This document shows, piece by piece, positions 11,745-22,281 of a stretch of DNA of 64,000 nucleotides; the stretch's first letter is position 1; every line of letters begins with the position of its first letter. Below the pieces are notes generated by a model that saw only the letters and a program-made list of their open reading frames with translations, was not told the origin of the DNA and did no database searches. The stretch is from positions 78,245,009-78,309,008 of the forward strand of contig CM073594.1 of assembly GCA_037074705.1 (NCBI GenBank), in the 5' to 3' direction. The position numbers and the translations under genes were made by a program. This DNA is from Zhengitettix transpicula (Eukaryota > Arthropoda > Insecta > Orthoptera > Tetrigidae).

Positions 11745-13015
11745 GTCCTAATAAAGTCAAAAATACTTCCGGTACTTTGAATGCAAAAAATCAGGGTACC
11801 TTTAGAGAGACAAAACTACTCCAGCGAAGTAATTTTGACTCTCTTCAGGTACGAATTTAACCGGAGGCTCAAAATTACTCCCGGTATGTAAAGAGAGTCA
11901 AAAATTCTCCCTGTACCCTAACAGTGTAAAAAATTCTCTCGTTACGTATGAAAGATAAATATACTCCTGGTACTCTACGAGAGTCCAAATATTATATATG
12001 ATTAAGATAGTAAATAAAGCAGGAATTAAGAAAGTCAAAAAATTCCCGGATATTCAAGTACCCTCATAAAGTAAAAAATTATCCCGAACCTTTAAGCCAG
12101 ACAAAAATACTCCCTGTATATTGAGATTGTAATAAATAGTTCGAGTATGTCTGGAGGGTCAAAATTCCCCCCACTACACTAAAACAGTCAAAATTACTTT
12201 CTGTACCTCAACAGTGTCAAAAATACTTCCGGTACCATAATAGAGTCAAAATAACTTTGGGTGTCATCAGAGAATCAAAACACTCCCAGGAATCTACTAG
12301 TCAAAAATAATTCGTTAACCTTAAGATAGTCATAAAACTCTCCGTCTCCAAAGGCCAAAAATATTTCCGGTGACCTAAAAGAGTATGAAACGCTCCCGGT
12401 CTCTTAAGAGGGTCAAACTTACCCGTGGTACGTTAAGACAGTCAAAAATTCTCCCTGTGTCGTAATAGTGTAAAAAATTCTCTCGTTACGTATGAAAGAC
12501 AAATATACTCCTGGTACTCTAAGAGAGTCCAAATGTTATATATAATTAAGATAGAATAAAAAGCAGGAATTAAGAAAGTCAAAAAATTTCCGAAATGTAA
12601 AAATGATATTCAAGTAGCCTCATAAAGTCAAAAATTATCTCGAACCTTTAAGGCAGACAAAAATCCTCCCTGTACATTGTAATAAATAGTTCGAGTATAT
12701 CTAGATGGTCAAAATTCCCCCCCCCCCCCCACTACTCTGAGACAGTCAAAATTACTTTCTGTACCTAAACAGTGTCAAAAATACTTCCTGTACCTTAATA
12801 AAGTCAAAATAACTTTGGGTGTCTTCAGACGGTCAAATCACTCCCAGGGTTCTACTAGTCAAAACTAATTCCTTAACCTTAAGAGAGTCATAACAGTCTC
12901 GGTCTGAGAAGGTCAAAAATATGTCCGGTGCCCTAATAGAGTCTGAAACGCTCCAGGTTTCTTAAGATGGTCAAAATTACCCGTGGTACGTTAAGAGAGT
13001 CAAAAATAACCAAGT
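11745..13015. repeat. Degenerate ~30-40 bp minisatellite with ~552 bp higher-order repeat
   Basis: Built from imperfect units of the form 'gagagtcaaaaatactccc' plus 'ggtacctta'. A longer period is superimposed: the block around 11888-12430 recurs at about 12440-12980, including 'ctctcgttacgtatgaaaga', 'agcaggaattaagaaagtc' and 'acccgtggtacgttaaga' (12421 versus 12973, offset 552). A run of C near 12717-12730 interrupts it. Isolated units occur at 13268-13300 and near 36555. Confidence 0.88.
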
Positions 13016-13500
13016 GCATGTGACTCGATAGTTAGTAACATGTTTCAACGTTTAGTAGAAATTGCTCCAACCATTAACTATTGTACGCAGCACTTTGTTT
13101 CCCCCTCGTCCACCCCTTCTTCTAGGAGCTGAACCAAACTTAACCGGCAAGTGTACTGATATCCATAACCCCGGATTCGACACCAATCTCGGTTTATTTC
13201 GTATTACAATTATTTATCGGCCTCCTCCTAACCCTACACGTACAAATTGACCATCATCATGAATGTGAAAAATATTCCTGGTACCCTAATAGAGTCAAAA
13301 ATGGACTCAGCGACATCGATAATCCAGTAATAGACATAACTATTATTTGTTTTTGCATGTAAAGCACTTCCGTGCCCCATCTCTGCGGACTCCTTTATTA
13401 TTTTTTTCCTGAGGAAATATTTTCCACATCTGATCTTTGTTTTCTCTGATTGATTTTATAGCTGTGATCTTTGTTTGTATTAAAAAAAGTCACTTTAGTT
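13016..13500. other. Unassigned DNA between two arrays
   Basis: Contains an ORF (13062-13250) with no recognised motif and one stray unit of the upstream minisatellite at 13268-13300. Confidence 0.35.
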
Positions 13501-13558
13501 AATTATTTCACGACCCTTGAAGTCAGTTCCGTGTGTATGTAAGCTTCATACAGGACAC

Positions 13559-14165
13559 AATACGTTTCCTATTTATTTTCGCGGTCAGGAAATTATAGGG
13601 ACCAAAGTTTTTGTCCTACTGTTATTTCGGGGGAAGGGGGAGGGGTTTAATAATGAAATTTTTAGGAATATGAACGTTGCCATTTCTGTTTCCTATTTAT
13701 AGTCCCGGTCAGGAAATTTTAGGGACCAATGTTCTTGTCCTATTGTTATTTCTGGGGAAGAGGGGGGGGGGGTTGAATAATGAATTTTTCATGAATATGA
13801 ACGTTGCCATTTCCGTTTCCTATTTATTATCGCGGTCAGGAAATTATAGTGACCAAAGTTTTTATCCTATTGTTATTTCGGGGGAAGGGGGTTCAATAAT
13901 GAATTTTTCAGGAATATGAACATTGCCATTTCCGTTTCCTGTTTATTGTCGCGGTCAGGAAATTATAGGGACCAAAGTTTTTGTCCTACTGTTATTTAGG
14001 GGGAGGGGGTTCAATAATGAATTTTTAATGAATATGAACGTTGCCATTTCCCTTTCCTATTAATTGTCGCGGTCAGGAAATTATAGGGACCAAAGTTTTT
14101 GTCCTATTGTTATTTCGGGGGAGGAAGGGGGTTCAATAATGAAATTTTCAGGAATATGAACGTTG
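13559..14165. repeat. Five-copy satellite, unit ~118-128 bp
   Basis: Five direct copies of a unit containing 'cggtcaggaaat', 'gaccaaagtttttgtcct', 'tgttatttcggggga' and 'aataatgaattttt'. The 'cggtcagg' anchor lies near 13582, 13706, 13833, 13952 and 14070. Length differences come mostly from the G-run. The ORFs at 13517-13919 are periodic translations of this repeat. Confidence 0.92.
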
Positions 14166-14499
14166 CCTTTTCCGGTCCGGGATGACCTTCGCTCGCTTTT
14201 CCAGTCCTGATTGGCAACGAAATAGATACTCGTCTGATTTCCTGGCCGCGACTACATTCATGAAATTTCTAAAACCAGAAACTACCTAATCCCTATTCTA
14301 ATTGCTGCTTCTCGTATTGATTATAACTTTAGCAATACTTTTGGACCATCTTTGCCGCTACGTTCCTTAAAATCATATCGAATGTTGTCCTGTTTCATGC
14401 TCAAATACTGATCTCTCCCGCGTCCTTCTAGGAAGAACGACAACAGAATACATTAGTGTGTAATTTAATGCAAATTCAGAACGTAATGTCAATTCACCG
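14166..14499. other. Unassigned DNA
   Basis: Transition from the satellite into moderately GC-rich unique-looking DNA; nothing recognised. Confidence 0.35.
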
Positions 14500-14895
14500 C
14501 AATCTCACGTGATTCGTCAACCGGTCGTGTTTCTATACGAGTTAGTCACTGCTGCAGAAAATTCAAGTGACTGTAGTGATTTCTCTGAGGCTGGTTGTAT
14601 TTGGGCCAAAGCTTTAGTGAGTGCGATCGCAGATGGACGAAGCGTCCTTGGGGAGTACTGGTCTTGTGCAAGCAGGCCTGCCAACCGCCATCAGTCTTAA
14701 CGGCCTTCGCGTCTCAAGCCGCAAAGGAAACGCGTTTGGCAGTCAGAGAGCGTGCTGTGTGTACGGTCATTGTTTACTATATTTACTGCCACTTAGAAGC
14801 TCGCGCTGTTGCGACATTGACAGCAGAGACCCGCCATTTTCTCCCGCGAGAGATTTAACGCCTCCCATCCAATCGGACGCGCTTTGAAGATGTGC
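14500..14895. promoter_or_regulatory. CpG-rich, promoter-like segment
   Basis: Three mutually overlapping plus-strand ORFs (14509-14700, 14595-14858, 14621-14887) show a GC-rich region rather than one gene. At the right end stand 'ccgccattttctcccgcg' (a YY1-like CCAT core next to an E2F-like TTTCTCCCGC) and then 'catccaatcggacgcg' (a CCAAT box). This combination is typical of TATA-less animal promoters. No downstream exon is evident, so the role is inferred only from motifs and composition. Confidence 0.35.
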
Positions 14896-15339
14896 AATAT
14901 TTCACTCGGGTTGACATTAAAGATGGTTTCTTTGAAAAATTCCATAGCAACTAGTTTCCTGAAACCTTTGAACTATTTACACTATTGGAGAATATACTTC
15001 ATGGATCCAACAGCACAAGAATTTCTCAGAACTTTTATATAAATCGAAATATCGTTTCAAACGCAGTTAATTAATCATAATCGTGCAAGAAAGTTGCAAG
15101 TTGCGTATTGCAAATATTCGAAGGAAACATCAAAGCTGAAATATTTATAAACACTTCCGTCCTGAGCGAATAAAGATTAACGGATGCTTCTTTAAAGTAA
15201 ATAGTTCAGTGGCTTCGAGGAGTTTTAAATTATTTCATCTTAATTTGAGTAACCGGCGATATTTGATAAAATTATCCCGGAGAGCAAATTAATGCGACAC
15301 TGACCTCATTGGAAACATTTCATTTAAACAATCAAAATC
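14896..15339. other. Unassigned AT-rich DNA with a repeat D scrap
   Basis: Near 15272-15330, 'cccggagagcaaattaatgc' and 'gacactgacctc' resemble 36331-36360, so a shared repeat fragment is likely. Nothing else seen. Confidence 0.4.
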
Positions 15340-15742
15340 AAATCCCTTTCCTATGCTATAGGATGTGGATTACCCTATACATAGCCTGTCTACACCCCCC
15401 CCCCCCCGCCCAAAAAAAAAGTATCTGCCTCCTAAACTGGTCGAGGCACAGAGAAGGGAATGCTGCGTCCCCTCAGCAAACTCCTGTCCCGCTATCAGTA
15501 GGGCGTGGGACAAGTACCCAATGCCCGACCTATCTGATGCAGGTTTTTCTAGCGTTTTCCCTTCATCACTTTTAGGCGAATTGCCGGGTAGGATCCTTAA
15601 ACCATAGCCCGGGGGCCGTAGTTAACCCTTGGCTACCTTCCTCTACCCTTCCGCATCCTCCCTTTCAAATCTCTTCCTATGCTATTAAAGGGGAGTTGCC
15701 ACTATGTGGATTACCCTCATGTAGCCTATTACCCTAAAAAAA
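15340..15742 (+). repeat. Retroposon A, tail fragment plus second copy (A4)
   Basis: A 3' tail fragment ending in a C-run then an A-run (15340-15420) is followed head-to-tail by a 5'-truncated copy (15421-15742) ending 'attaccctaaaaaaa'. The ORFs at 15309-15607 lie inside the repeat. Confidence 0.85.
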
Positions 15743-16782
15743 ATTATATACCCTTACGTCTCAAAACTTCTAGGACAATATAACCTTAAGAAACTGTTTT
15801 GAATTATGAAATAATCATTCAATTAATTTTTTTTATTAAAATTGATGTTACCAATTTGAATATACAGTTAGTTTTTTAACTTTCCTCGTTTATTGTAATT
15901 TCGTTTATACGTGTCGGTATGTGAAAAAAATTTCTAGACAAACTCTAGAAATTCTATATTAATCAATTGCTGACCCCTTAATGTTTGTTAATACTTGTTA
16001 ATGTAGGCGGTGATAACTGTTGCTCCTTGCTTGTCATCTCCTTAACTGGAGACTTCATCTTCTTCCGAAAAATATAAATTATCTGGCTCAACATATCCCA
16101 AATAGTTACCGGAAAAAAAATCGGAAAAAAAAATTTAAACCTAATATTGGTTCTATATTATGTTAAATAAAAAGTTTCTGTTGGCGTTGAAAATTCTACA
16201 GTTTGCAGGTTATTGAAGGGAATAGTATTTCCGCCAAGCCACGACTGGATGTAGTTTCTTGCGAAATATCGATAGACGTTCGCGTTATGTGGTTCCGCGA
16301 CTATCAGACGAAATGCTCATGAGATGTTTTCGCGTGGAGAAAGCGGCAGTTCCGATTGCACGATAACGAAGGAAAGGGTTCCTGTGACGCACTGAAACAC
16401 GCACTTCCGCACGCACCACAGTGTGCAGGTGACTCATACCTCCAAGGTCGCAGGAAACACAAACTGCGGATGCCAAGTGTCAACTCTTCTTGTTGCATCG
16501 CCATGAAGTGACCGACCACCTGCATGAAATATCCAGCAAACGTTTACACAATTAAAAATAATACTTTCCTGGATTCCTCCGTCGAAAGGAACACAAAGTG
16601 AGACAGCGTGGAGAAGTTTAATAATTATTCCAACGTTGATTGTCAGCGTCCTGATCATCTTGGACGAATTATAACCAGGACGCCGAACAGTTGTTTAAAA
16701 TGAAAAAAACACCGAGACTTTATCTGGCAACGTTACAGTACGAGGAATGTTCATGAAGTAAGTGTACTGGATTTTTATATAT
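15743..16782. other. Unassigned DNA with a GC-richer segment
   Basis: 15743-16180 is AT-rich. About 16195-16660 is GC-richer and antisense-open in three frames (16285-16476, 16304-16525, 16434-16658). No domain is recognised. Confidence 0.35.
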
Positions 16783-17838
16783 TGTAATGCCAATTAATAG
16801 GGCATTAATTGTTTGGACATAAAATTTAATTGTAGCGGCAGGAGCTTCCAAAGCGACAATGGAGTCGAGCTATGTTACTTAGTCGGAAAGTCAGAAATGG
16901 CGTATGCGCGCTAAAACTCGAGACTACGATAGTTGTTGGTGACGGGACATTTCGGAGGTAGGAACAAATGATACTAGAGCAGAGACTAGCCGTCGTTTAA
17001 TGTATCATTAAACAAAGTTGTAAATTTAAGACAAAATAAAAACATTCACGGAAGTATTATCACGTAAATATCGCTAAGTTAACAGTTTTTACGTCTATCA
17101 GCAGCCAGGGAAGGAGTGCAGTTTGTACGTCTGTAGCCAGCCAGGAAAAGTAAAGTTGCAGTTTAAGTCCCAAGCGGTAAAAAGACTAGCAAATCTATGA
17201 ATTACAGGATTCATATAAGGCAAGCGGTCACCAGATAGCTGACAAAAAGGAGGATCATCCGAGTTCCTGGGAGCCTATCAAGGTTGACTTAAAGAGTGTA
17301 AAACCTCTGAGCCGATATTAGAATAAGTGTAAAAAATTTGCAATAGTGTACTCCCGAAAACAAAAGGGAATGCTGGAACCAGCTGGACAGATGTGAGTAA
17401 CAAAATACAAAAATAATGATTTATGTAAACGCAATTAAAGGATAGATGTCAGATTTCGTTCTACTTTAATTGTCAATCAGAGTTAATTTCTTTTCTTTTA
17501 ATTTCTTCCTATCGACATATTGTCTGGGTGAATTATAAACTGTGTGTTAATTAGTTTTTTGAAACAACTTGTTGTGTCCATTATCAAAGCCAGTAGAGAC
17601 CCTGAGATATAAAATTTTGAATTGTAATTGTTTGTGAGTTAAAGCAACAAAGTGGAAATAAATAATTATATGTTTTAAATTCATGTTGATTATTTCATTT
17701 AATAAACGTCAACTTATTAATTCTTACAAATTGGTTTTCACAACGTGGGGCAAATTAAAGGTTATATTTTAATTATTACATAATGGTCCACAACGTGGGG
17801 AAAATTTAATTTAATTAACGTCATTTTTGATTATTACA
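16783..17838 (+). mobile_element. Solo LTR, family B (B2)
   Basis: A TGTAATGC...ATTACA unit of 1056 bp flanked by the direct repeat ATAT (16779-16782 and 17839-17842). It shares the family's 5' 'ccaattaat...gcattaattgttt', the 'gtcagatttcgttct' block and a variant of 'tcaaa.ccagtagagaccct'. Near the 3' end two blocks containing 'cacaacgtgggg' each precede an ATTACA end (17735-17838). This looks like a PBS-type sequence caught between repeated LTR ends. Confidence 0.85.
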
Positions 17839-17889
17839 ATATTTTAAGAAATAGTTTATTTGAAAAATATTTAAGGATAGTGTTGATAC

Positions 17890-19060
17890 ACATGTTGAGT
17901 GTTTTACCACATAATCGCCGTCCCGCTCTATGCATGTGGTGAACCGTGGCACAAGCTTCTTTACACCCTCCTCGAAGAACTCTCCCGCCAGCTCCTTCTC
18001 TCACTTGAGACTATATTTCTGCACCTGCTCGTCAGTTAAAAATTGAATTCCATCCATGTGTACCTCAAGGGAGGTGAAAAGATGATAATCCTAAGTAGTC
18101 AGGTCAGGGAAATACGGAGGGTGGTGACATCCCAACAAAATGATTCCAAGAGCGCCTTGGTGGCTAAGGCTGTGTGAGGACGGGAGTTGCCGTGCAACAA
18201 GCACACTCCCCTCCTCAGCATTACCCTCGTTTTTGTTTTTAATGACCCTTTCGAGTTGTTTTAGGGTTTACAATATCGCTATGCATTGATTGTTTCACCT
18301 TGAAGCAGAAATTCAACCCAAACAATGTCTTTTCATTACCAAAACACTGAGGCCATAATTTTTTTGCTCTAAGTTGTGGTTTCGAACTTTTTGGCAGATA
18401 TGACGCCACTGTGACCATCGTATTTTTGACTCAGGCGTGTAATGAGCCACCCACAATTCATTTCCAGTCACAATAGAGCTCAATTTTTTTTAGGTAACAG
18501 GCTACATGAGGGTAATCCACAAGGTGGCAACTCCCTTTAATAGCATAGGAAAGGATTTGAAAGGGGGCATGTGGAAGGGTAGAGGAAGGTAGCCAAGGGT
18601 TAAATAGAGCCCCTGGGCTATATTTTAAGGATCCTACCTGGCATTTGCCTAAAGAAATGCAGGACAAACCCTAGAAAAACCTGCATCAGGTAGGTCGGGC
18701 ATTGGGTACTTGTCCCACGCCCTTCCGATAGCAGGAGAGGATTTTCCTGTGGGGACGCAGCATTTCCTTCTCCGTGCCTCGACCAGTTTAGGAGGCAGCT
18801 GGCCGACTATTCCAATGGGAATAGCGGACAACTCTTACCGTATACCCAAGGTCTGTGACCCCGGAACATACACCTCTCAGAACAGGCCAAGGTGCCTCGG
18901 CTTGTGGGAACCTTAGTTCAAAAACGGAGAGGAAAAATGACTTTTCCAGTCACAATAGAGCTCAAAATAAGTGCATGAACGTGGTGACGCCGAAGAAAAA
19001 ATAAAACCAGAGGTGAGAACACATCTTCGACTTTGAAGGCGATCCTGTGCAGACTCGCGT
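17890..19060 (-). pseudogene. Mariner transposase, dead, split by retroposon A (mariner 3)
   Basis: Minus-strand remnant of a mariner transposase from a lineage different from the copies at 5 and 27 kb. In order it reads 'SSIVTGNELWVAHYTPESK', 'MASVFW', 'HGNSRPHTALATKALLESF', 'DYHLFTSLE', 'DEQVQKYSLK' and 'KLVPRFTTCIERDGDYVVKH'. The first catalytic Asp is Asn (TGNE where TGDE is usual) and the second is Gly (HGN where HDN is usual), and stops and frameshifts are present. Retroposon A5 (18484-18942) is inserted at 'SSIVTG', with a 23 bp duplication of that segment. The part beyond A5 (18966-19060) is only weakly recognisable. No terminal inverted repeats were identified. Confidence 0.82.
18484..18942 (-). 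mobile_element. Retroposon A with 23 bp TSD (A5)
   Basis: The plus strand begins with a T-run followed by 'aggtaacaggctacatgag', so the poly-A tail is on the minus strand. The element is bounded by identical 23 bp direct repeats at 18461-18483 and 18943-18965, both containing 'ccagtcacaatagagctcaa'. Because they belong to the interrupted mariner, this is a true target duplication and gives an exact length of 459 bp for this copy. It encodes no protein I can recognise; the ORFs on both strands (18458-18916) are incidental. Confidence 0.93.
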
Positions 19061-19771
19061 CGTGAAGACGATGGTAAGAAAGACGAGGATTATCTTGAGG
19101 CGTAACTACTCAACTTGGTAAAAATGAAAACTAGTGTAATACGTTTGTCTGAATGCTGGTCGGAGGCAACAATAAAACATTGTGGAAGAGATCGAATGAC
19201 CGTGCGAGTGCTGAACACTACAAAATTTTGTGTGGAAATATAACACAATTCCCACTAATCGACAGATTTAACAAGTTGAAAGGAAAGCACCAAAAGTCAG
19301 ATCACACATCTTCTAAATATCTAAGATTAATGTAGTTCTTTTTCAAGACGAAATTAACTAACTTAATGGTATTTTTGTAATCAGTACCACCGTACCAGTA
19401 GAAAGTGGGAGGATTTGAACCGAAATAATTTGATTTAGTGCCACGCAAAAGTGAATTCGGAAGCCGCCGCCCATTGTAGAAAGAATCTTCGAGGCCAGTT
19501 CAGCCTTGAAGAGTGCGACTGCACGGACTCACAACTTCCAGAAAACCGACATAGTTTAGTCACCTCCGGTTCTGCATCAGAACAGATAAAAAAAATTCTA
19601 GACATTCTCGAAACACTTTCCGAACAAATTAAATTTTACGATTCATTTTAAGTTAAGATCTAGAATAATATATAAATACTCCAAATAATGTCGATAATCG
19701 TGACGCCGTATTATCCACAAGGAATACATTACTATGAATAAATTCAATTTATTACCTACGATAACTATCAC
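19061..19771. other. Unassigned DNA
   Basis: Small ORFs at 19153-19335 and 19451-19651 have no recognised motif. Nothing else seen. Confidence 0.35.
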
Positions 19772-19977
19772 TATAGTCCGTTTTAAATTAGAAGTCTCGT
19801 GGCGTGTCCGCGTGGAGGGGGCGCTTATGCCACGTACGACACGCGACTTATACAGCTCGCTCAAAACGGTAGAATAGCACAGCTATTGTTTGGCAACGCT
19901 GCATTATGTGAGCTTTGTGAGTCGTTGATGCAAGGAAACTAAGCTTCTTCAGCCTTCTAATTTAAAACAGACTATAG
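19772..19977. mobile_element. MITE-like element with ~25 bp TIRs
   Basis: The left end 'ctatagtccgttttaaatta' continuing 'gaag' is the inverse of the right end 'cttctaatttaaaacagact' continuing 'atag' (19954-19977). About 155 bp of GC-richer non-coding DNA lies between. Small size, TIRs and lack of coding sequence fit a MITE. The superfamily is not determined; the dinucleotide flanks are ambiguous. Confidence 0.65.
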
Positions 19978-20487
19978 TCTAATTAACTGAATAAATAAAC
20001 CCTTTTAGAGTAAAAAATGTGTTATTTTACGCTATAATCTGTTCCATTAATAAATACTCAAGTCGTTTATTCAAGGAATCTAAGCTTCTTCGGCCTTATA
20101 ATTTAAAACAGACTATAGTCTAATTAACTGAATAAATAAACCCTTTTAGAGTAAAAAATGTGTTATTTTACGCTATAATCAGTTCCATTAATAAATACTC
20201 AAGTCGTTTATTCAAGGAATCTAAGCTTCTTCGGCCTTATAATTTAAAACAGACTATAGTCTAATTAACTGAATAAATAAATCCTTTTAGGGTAAAAAAT
20301 GTGTTATTTTACGCTATAATCTGTTCCATTAATAAATACTCAAGTCGTTTATTCAAGGAATCTAAGCTTCTTCGGCCTTATAATTTAAAACAGACTATAG
20401 TCTAATTAACTGAATAAATAAACCCTTTTAGAGTAAAAAATGTGTTATTTTACGCTATAATCTGTTCCTTTAATAAATACTCAACAC
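19921..20487. repeat. 141 bp tandem array, about four copies
   Basis: The anchor 'aagcttctt' recurs at 19941, 20082, 20223 and 20364, exactly 141 bp apart, with only a few substitutions between units, so the array is young or homogenised. Each unit contains the right terminal repeat of the adjacent MITE ('aatttaaaacagactatag') and the small hairpin 'gtaaaaaatgtgttatttta'. The array therefore appears to have grown from a MITE end plus its flank. Confidence 0.95.
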
Positions 20488-21442
20488 TCGTGTTCGAGCT
20501 GACGTTTAATTTTCAATTTTATCATTTTTCTAAGAAGGATATGTGACCCAAGGACAGTTTCCCAGGAGTGTTTTGAGTAATGCCTCGCCTGTTGCAAACC
20601 TTGCCTCTAATTTTTTACTTGCTTTATACATAAATTATTAAAACTAAAGAAGTCTAAAAAACTGTCGAAATATTGGTATGTTTATGTTTAGTTAATAAAT
20701 CAAACTCAAGATCGTTTATTTAATTGTAATATTGGTAATTGTTTTATCAAGAAAAATTATAAATTTCTGTTGTTCTTCATCTTTTCCAAATTGTATACGT
20801 ATCCCATTTTTCGAGGATTACAATGTACTGCTCTAGAAAAGAGATTTTTAATACTGTTAACAACAATTTGAGTGTATAAGTGTATGAATCAATTAAAACG
20901 TGAATGCGGAATTGTACACTTCACTGGACAAGGAATCTACTCGTGCTCTCGTGAGGAAGATCTGTCGGAATCCAATCCTGGACAACAGGATACTGAGTAC
21001 AGACCAGGAAATTATGGTAATGCATCACTTGAGCCCATAAGGAATTCCTTCGCTGTCGGACTCTGCATACAAATTGACGAGCAGTGGATGCACGATCCTC
21101 TGCTTCCCTTCAACGGTCTATAGTACAAATACTACGCAACAGACAATACAAAAGAAAAAGTAGAAAATTTGTGTATTTAGATACAGGTCAGTGACGTGAA
21201 AAAGTCAAGCTGGGTAACACCTATTATGGAAAGGAAACTAATTGAGGAAATATAATTAGTCATAAACATACATTACAATACTGAAATAAAAAAGTACGTG
21301 CACTAGTAAAATATATTATAATTAGACAATTGAGTTGCCAAATAACGAAGAAAAATAAGTGATTAATACATCCAATATCCTACTTGTTTCTCTCATAATC
21401 ACTTACCACAAATTTTTACATCATACGTTCGTCCATATTTTT
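20488..21442. other. Unassigned DNA with one 83-codon ORF
   Basis: The ORF at 20872-21123 (+) has no recognised domain, and a second frame over the same DNA is also partly open ('ALVRKICRNPILDNRIL'). It may be a decayed transposase or unrelated. I make no functional call. Confidence 0.3.
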
Positions 21443-21757
21443 ATTGGAATAGTCGGCCAGTTGCCTCCTAAACTGGTCGAGACGCGAAGAAGGGAATGAT
21501 TCGTTACCACAGCAAACTCCTCTCCCGCTATCGGAAGGGCGTGGGACCAGTACCCAATGCCCGACCTACCTGATGCAGGTTTTACTAGGGTTTTCCCTGC
21601 ATTACTTTTAGGCGTATGCCGGGTAGGATCCTTAAACTATAGCCCGGAGGCCCTAGTTAACCCTTCCGCACCCCCCTTTCAGATCTCTTCCTATGCTATT
21701 AAAGGTGAGTTGCCACCATGTGGATTACCCTCTGTAGCCTGTTACCCTAAAAAAAAT
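21443..21757 (+). repeat. Retroposon A, 5'-truncated (A6)
   Basis: Starts within the 'aatagtcggccag' block and ends 'cctgttaccctaaaaaaaa' directly against the Penelope fragment. The ORF at 21557-21814 is the repeat read in frame. Confidence 0.85.
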
Positions 21758-21765
21758 TTTTTTGA

Positions 21766-22100
21766 GAAAAAAACTACAGAGTCCCACTTGACACCTATAG
21801 CAAACATTGTGTAGTTTACAAAATCTCTTGCTCTGATTGTATTTCCTGCTACATAGGACAAACAAAACGATCACATTATACCGGTATAAAGGAACATATG
21901 TCTAATATCAAACTTCCCAACTATAAAAAAAATCTGTAGTCTCCGAACAGATGATCAATTCGAAAAGTTTATTTTATTGGCAAAGTACTAAGATTTAAAA
22001 TGTTGAAACTGGTACAATTCCAGAATTATATCAAAAATGCTCTAATGTTAACACTAAAATTACTGACGAAAGCAACAAAGATTGCGGAAGCGTATTGTTT
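21766..22100 (+). pseudogene. Penelope-like element fragment: GIY-YIG endonuclease domain
   Basis: After a stop, a frame runs from 21766 to TAG at 21937-21939. It reads 'RVPLDTYSKHCVVYKISCSD', then 'CISCYIGQTKRSHYTGIKEH'. The spaced 'VVYKISC..C..CYIGQT.R.......EH' pattern is the C-terminal GIY-YIG nuclease of Penelope-like retroelements, with their typical extra cysteines. These elements use reverse transcriptase plus this nickase to insert. In another frame just downstream, 'DDQFEKFILLAKY' and 'NWYNSRIISKML' resemble the segment that follows in the family, broken by stops. No reverse transcriptase precedes it, because retroposon A abuts the 5' side. It is a dead fragment. This is the only coding evidence for Penelope elements here and gives context to the hammerhead-like motifs elsewhere. 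Confidence 0.75.
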
Positions 22101-22281
22101 TTTTATTTATCACTTATTTTTGTCTGTTATTTGGATACTTATGTAGCTACAATTTTTACATAATTATTTTTAATGTCAATTAATTTTTAATTTGCTTCTC
22201 ATTTATCTTTAAATACTACAAATTATTGCTACAACATGTGACACGTTTCAATGAGTTTATTTGAAATACTACAATATATAT
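22101..22281. other. AT-rich DNA with short TA run
   Basis: Short spacer ending in 'acaatatatat', which supplied the insertion target of the next LTR. Nothing else identified. Confidence 0.4.

Noticed and set aside
12717..12730. Run of 14 C
   Set aside because: A homopolymer inside a minisatellite, likely slippage or sequencing noise, not a functional element.
13062..13250. 62-codon ORF next to the minisatellite
   Set aside because: Proline-rich translation of a C-rich stretch; no motif, and alternate frames are equally open.
18458..18916. Recurrent 60-96 codon ORFs such as 'MSHALPIAGE...LGLWEP' at many places
   Set aside because: They recur on both strands wherever retroposon A occurs, change length with indels, and have no start or frame conservation beyond the DNA repeat itself. 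They are not genes.
19400..19425. 'gggaggatttgaaccg' as a tRNA B-box on the minus strand
   Set aside because: The flanking bases do not form a T-arm or acceptor stem and no A-box lies at the right distance.
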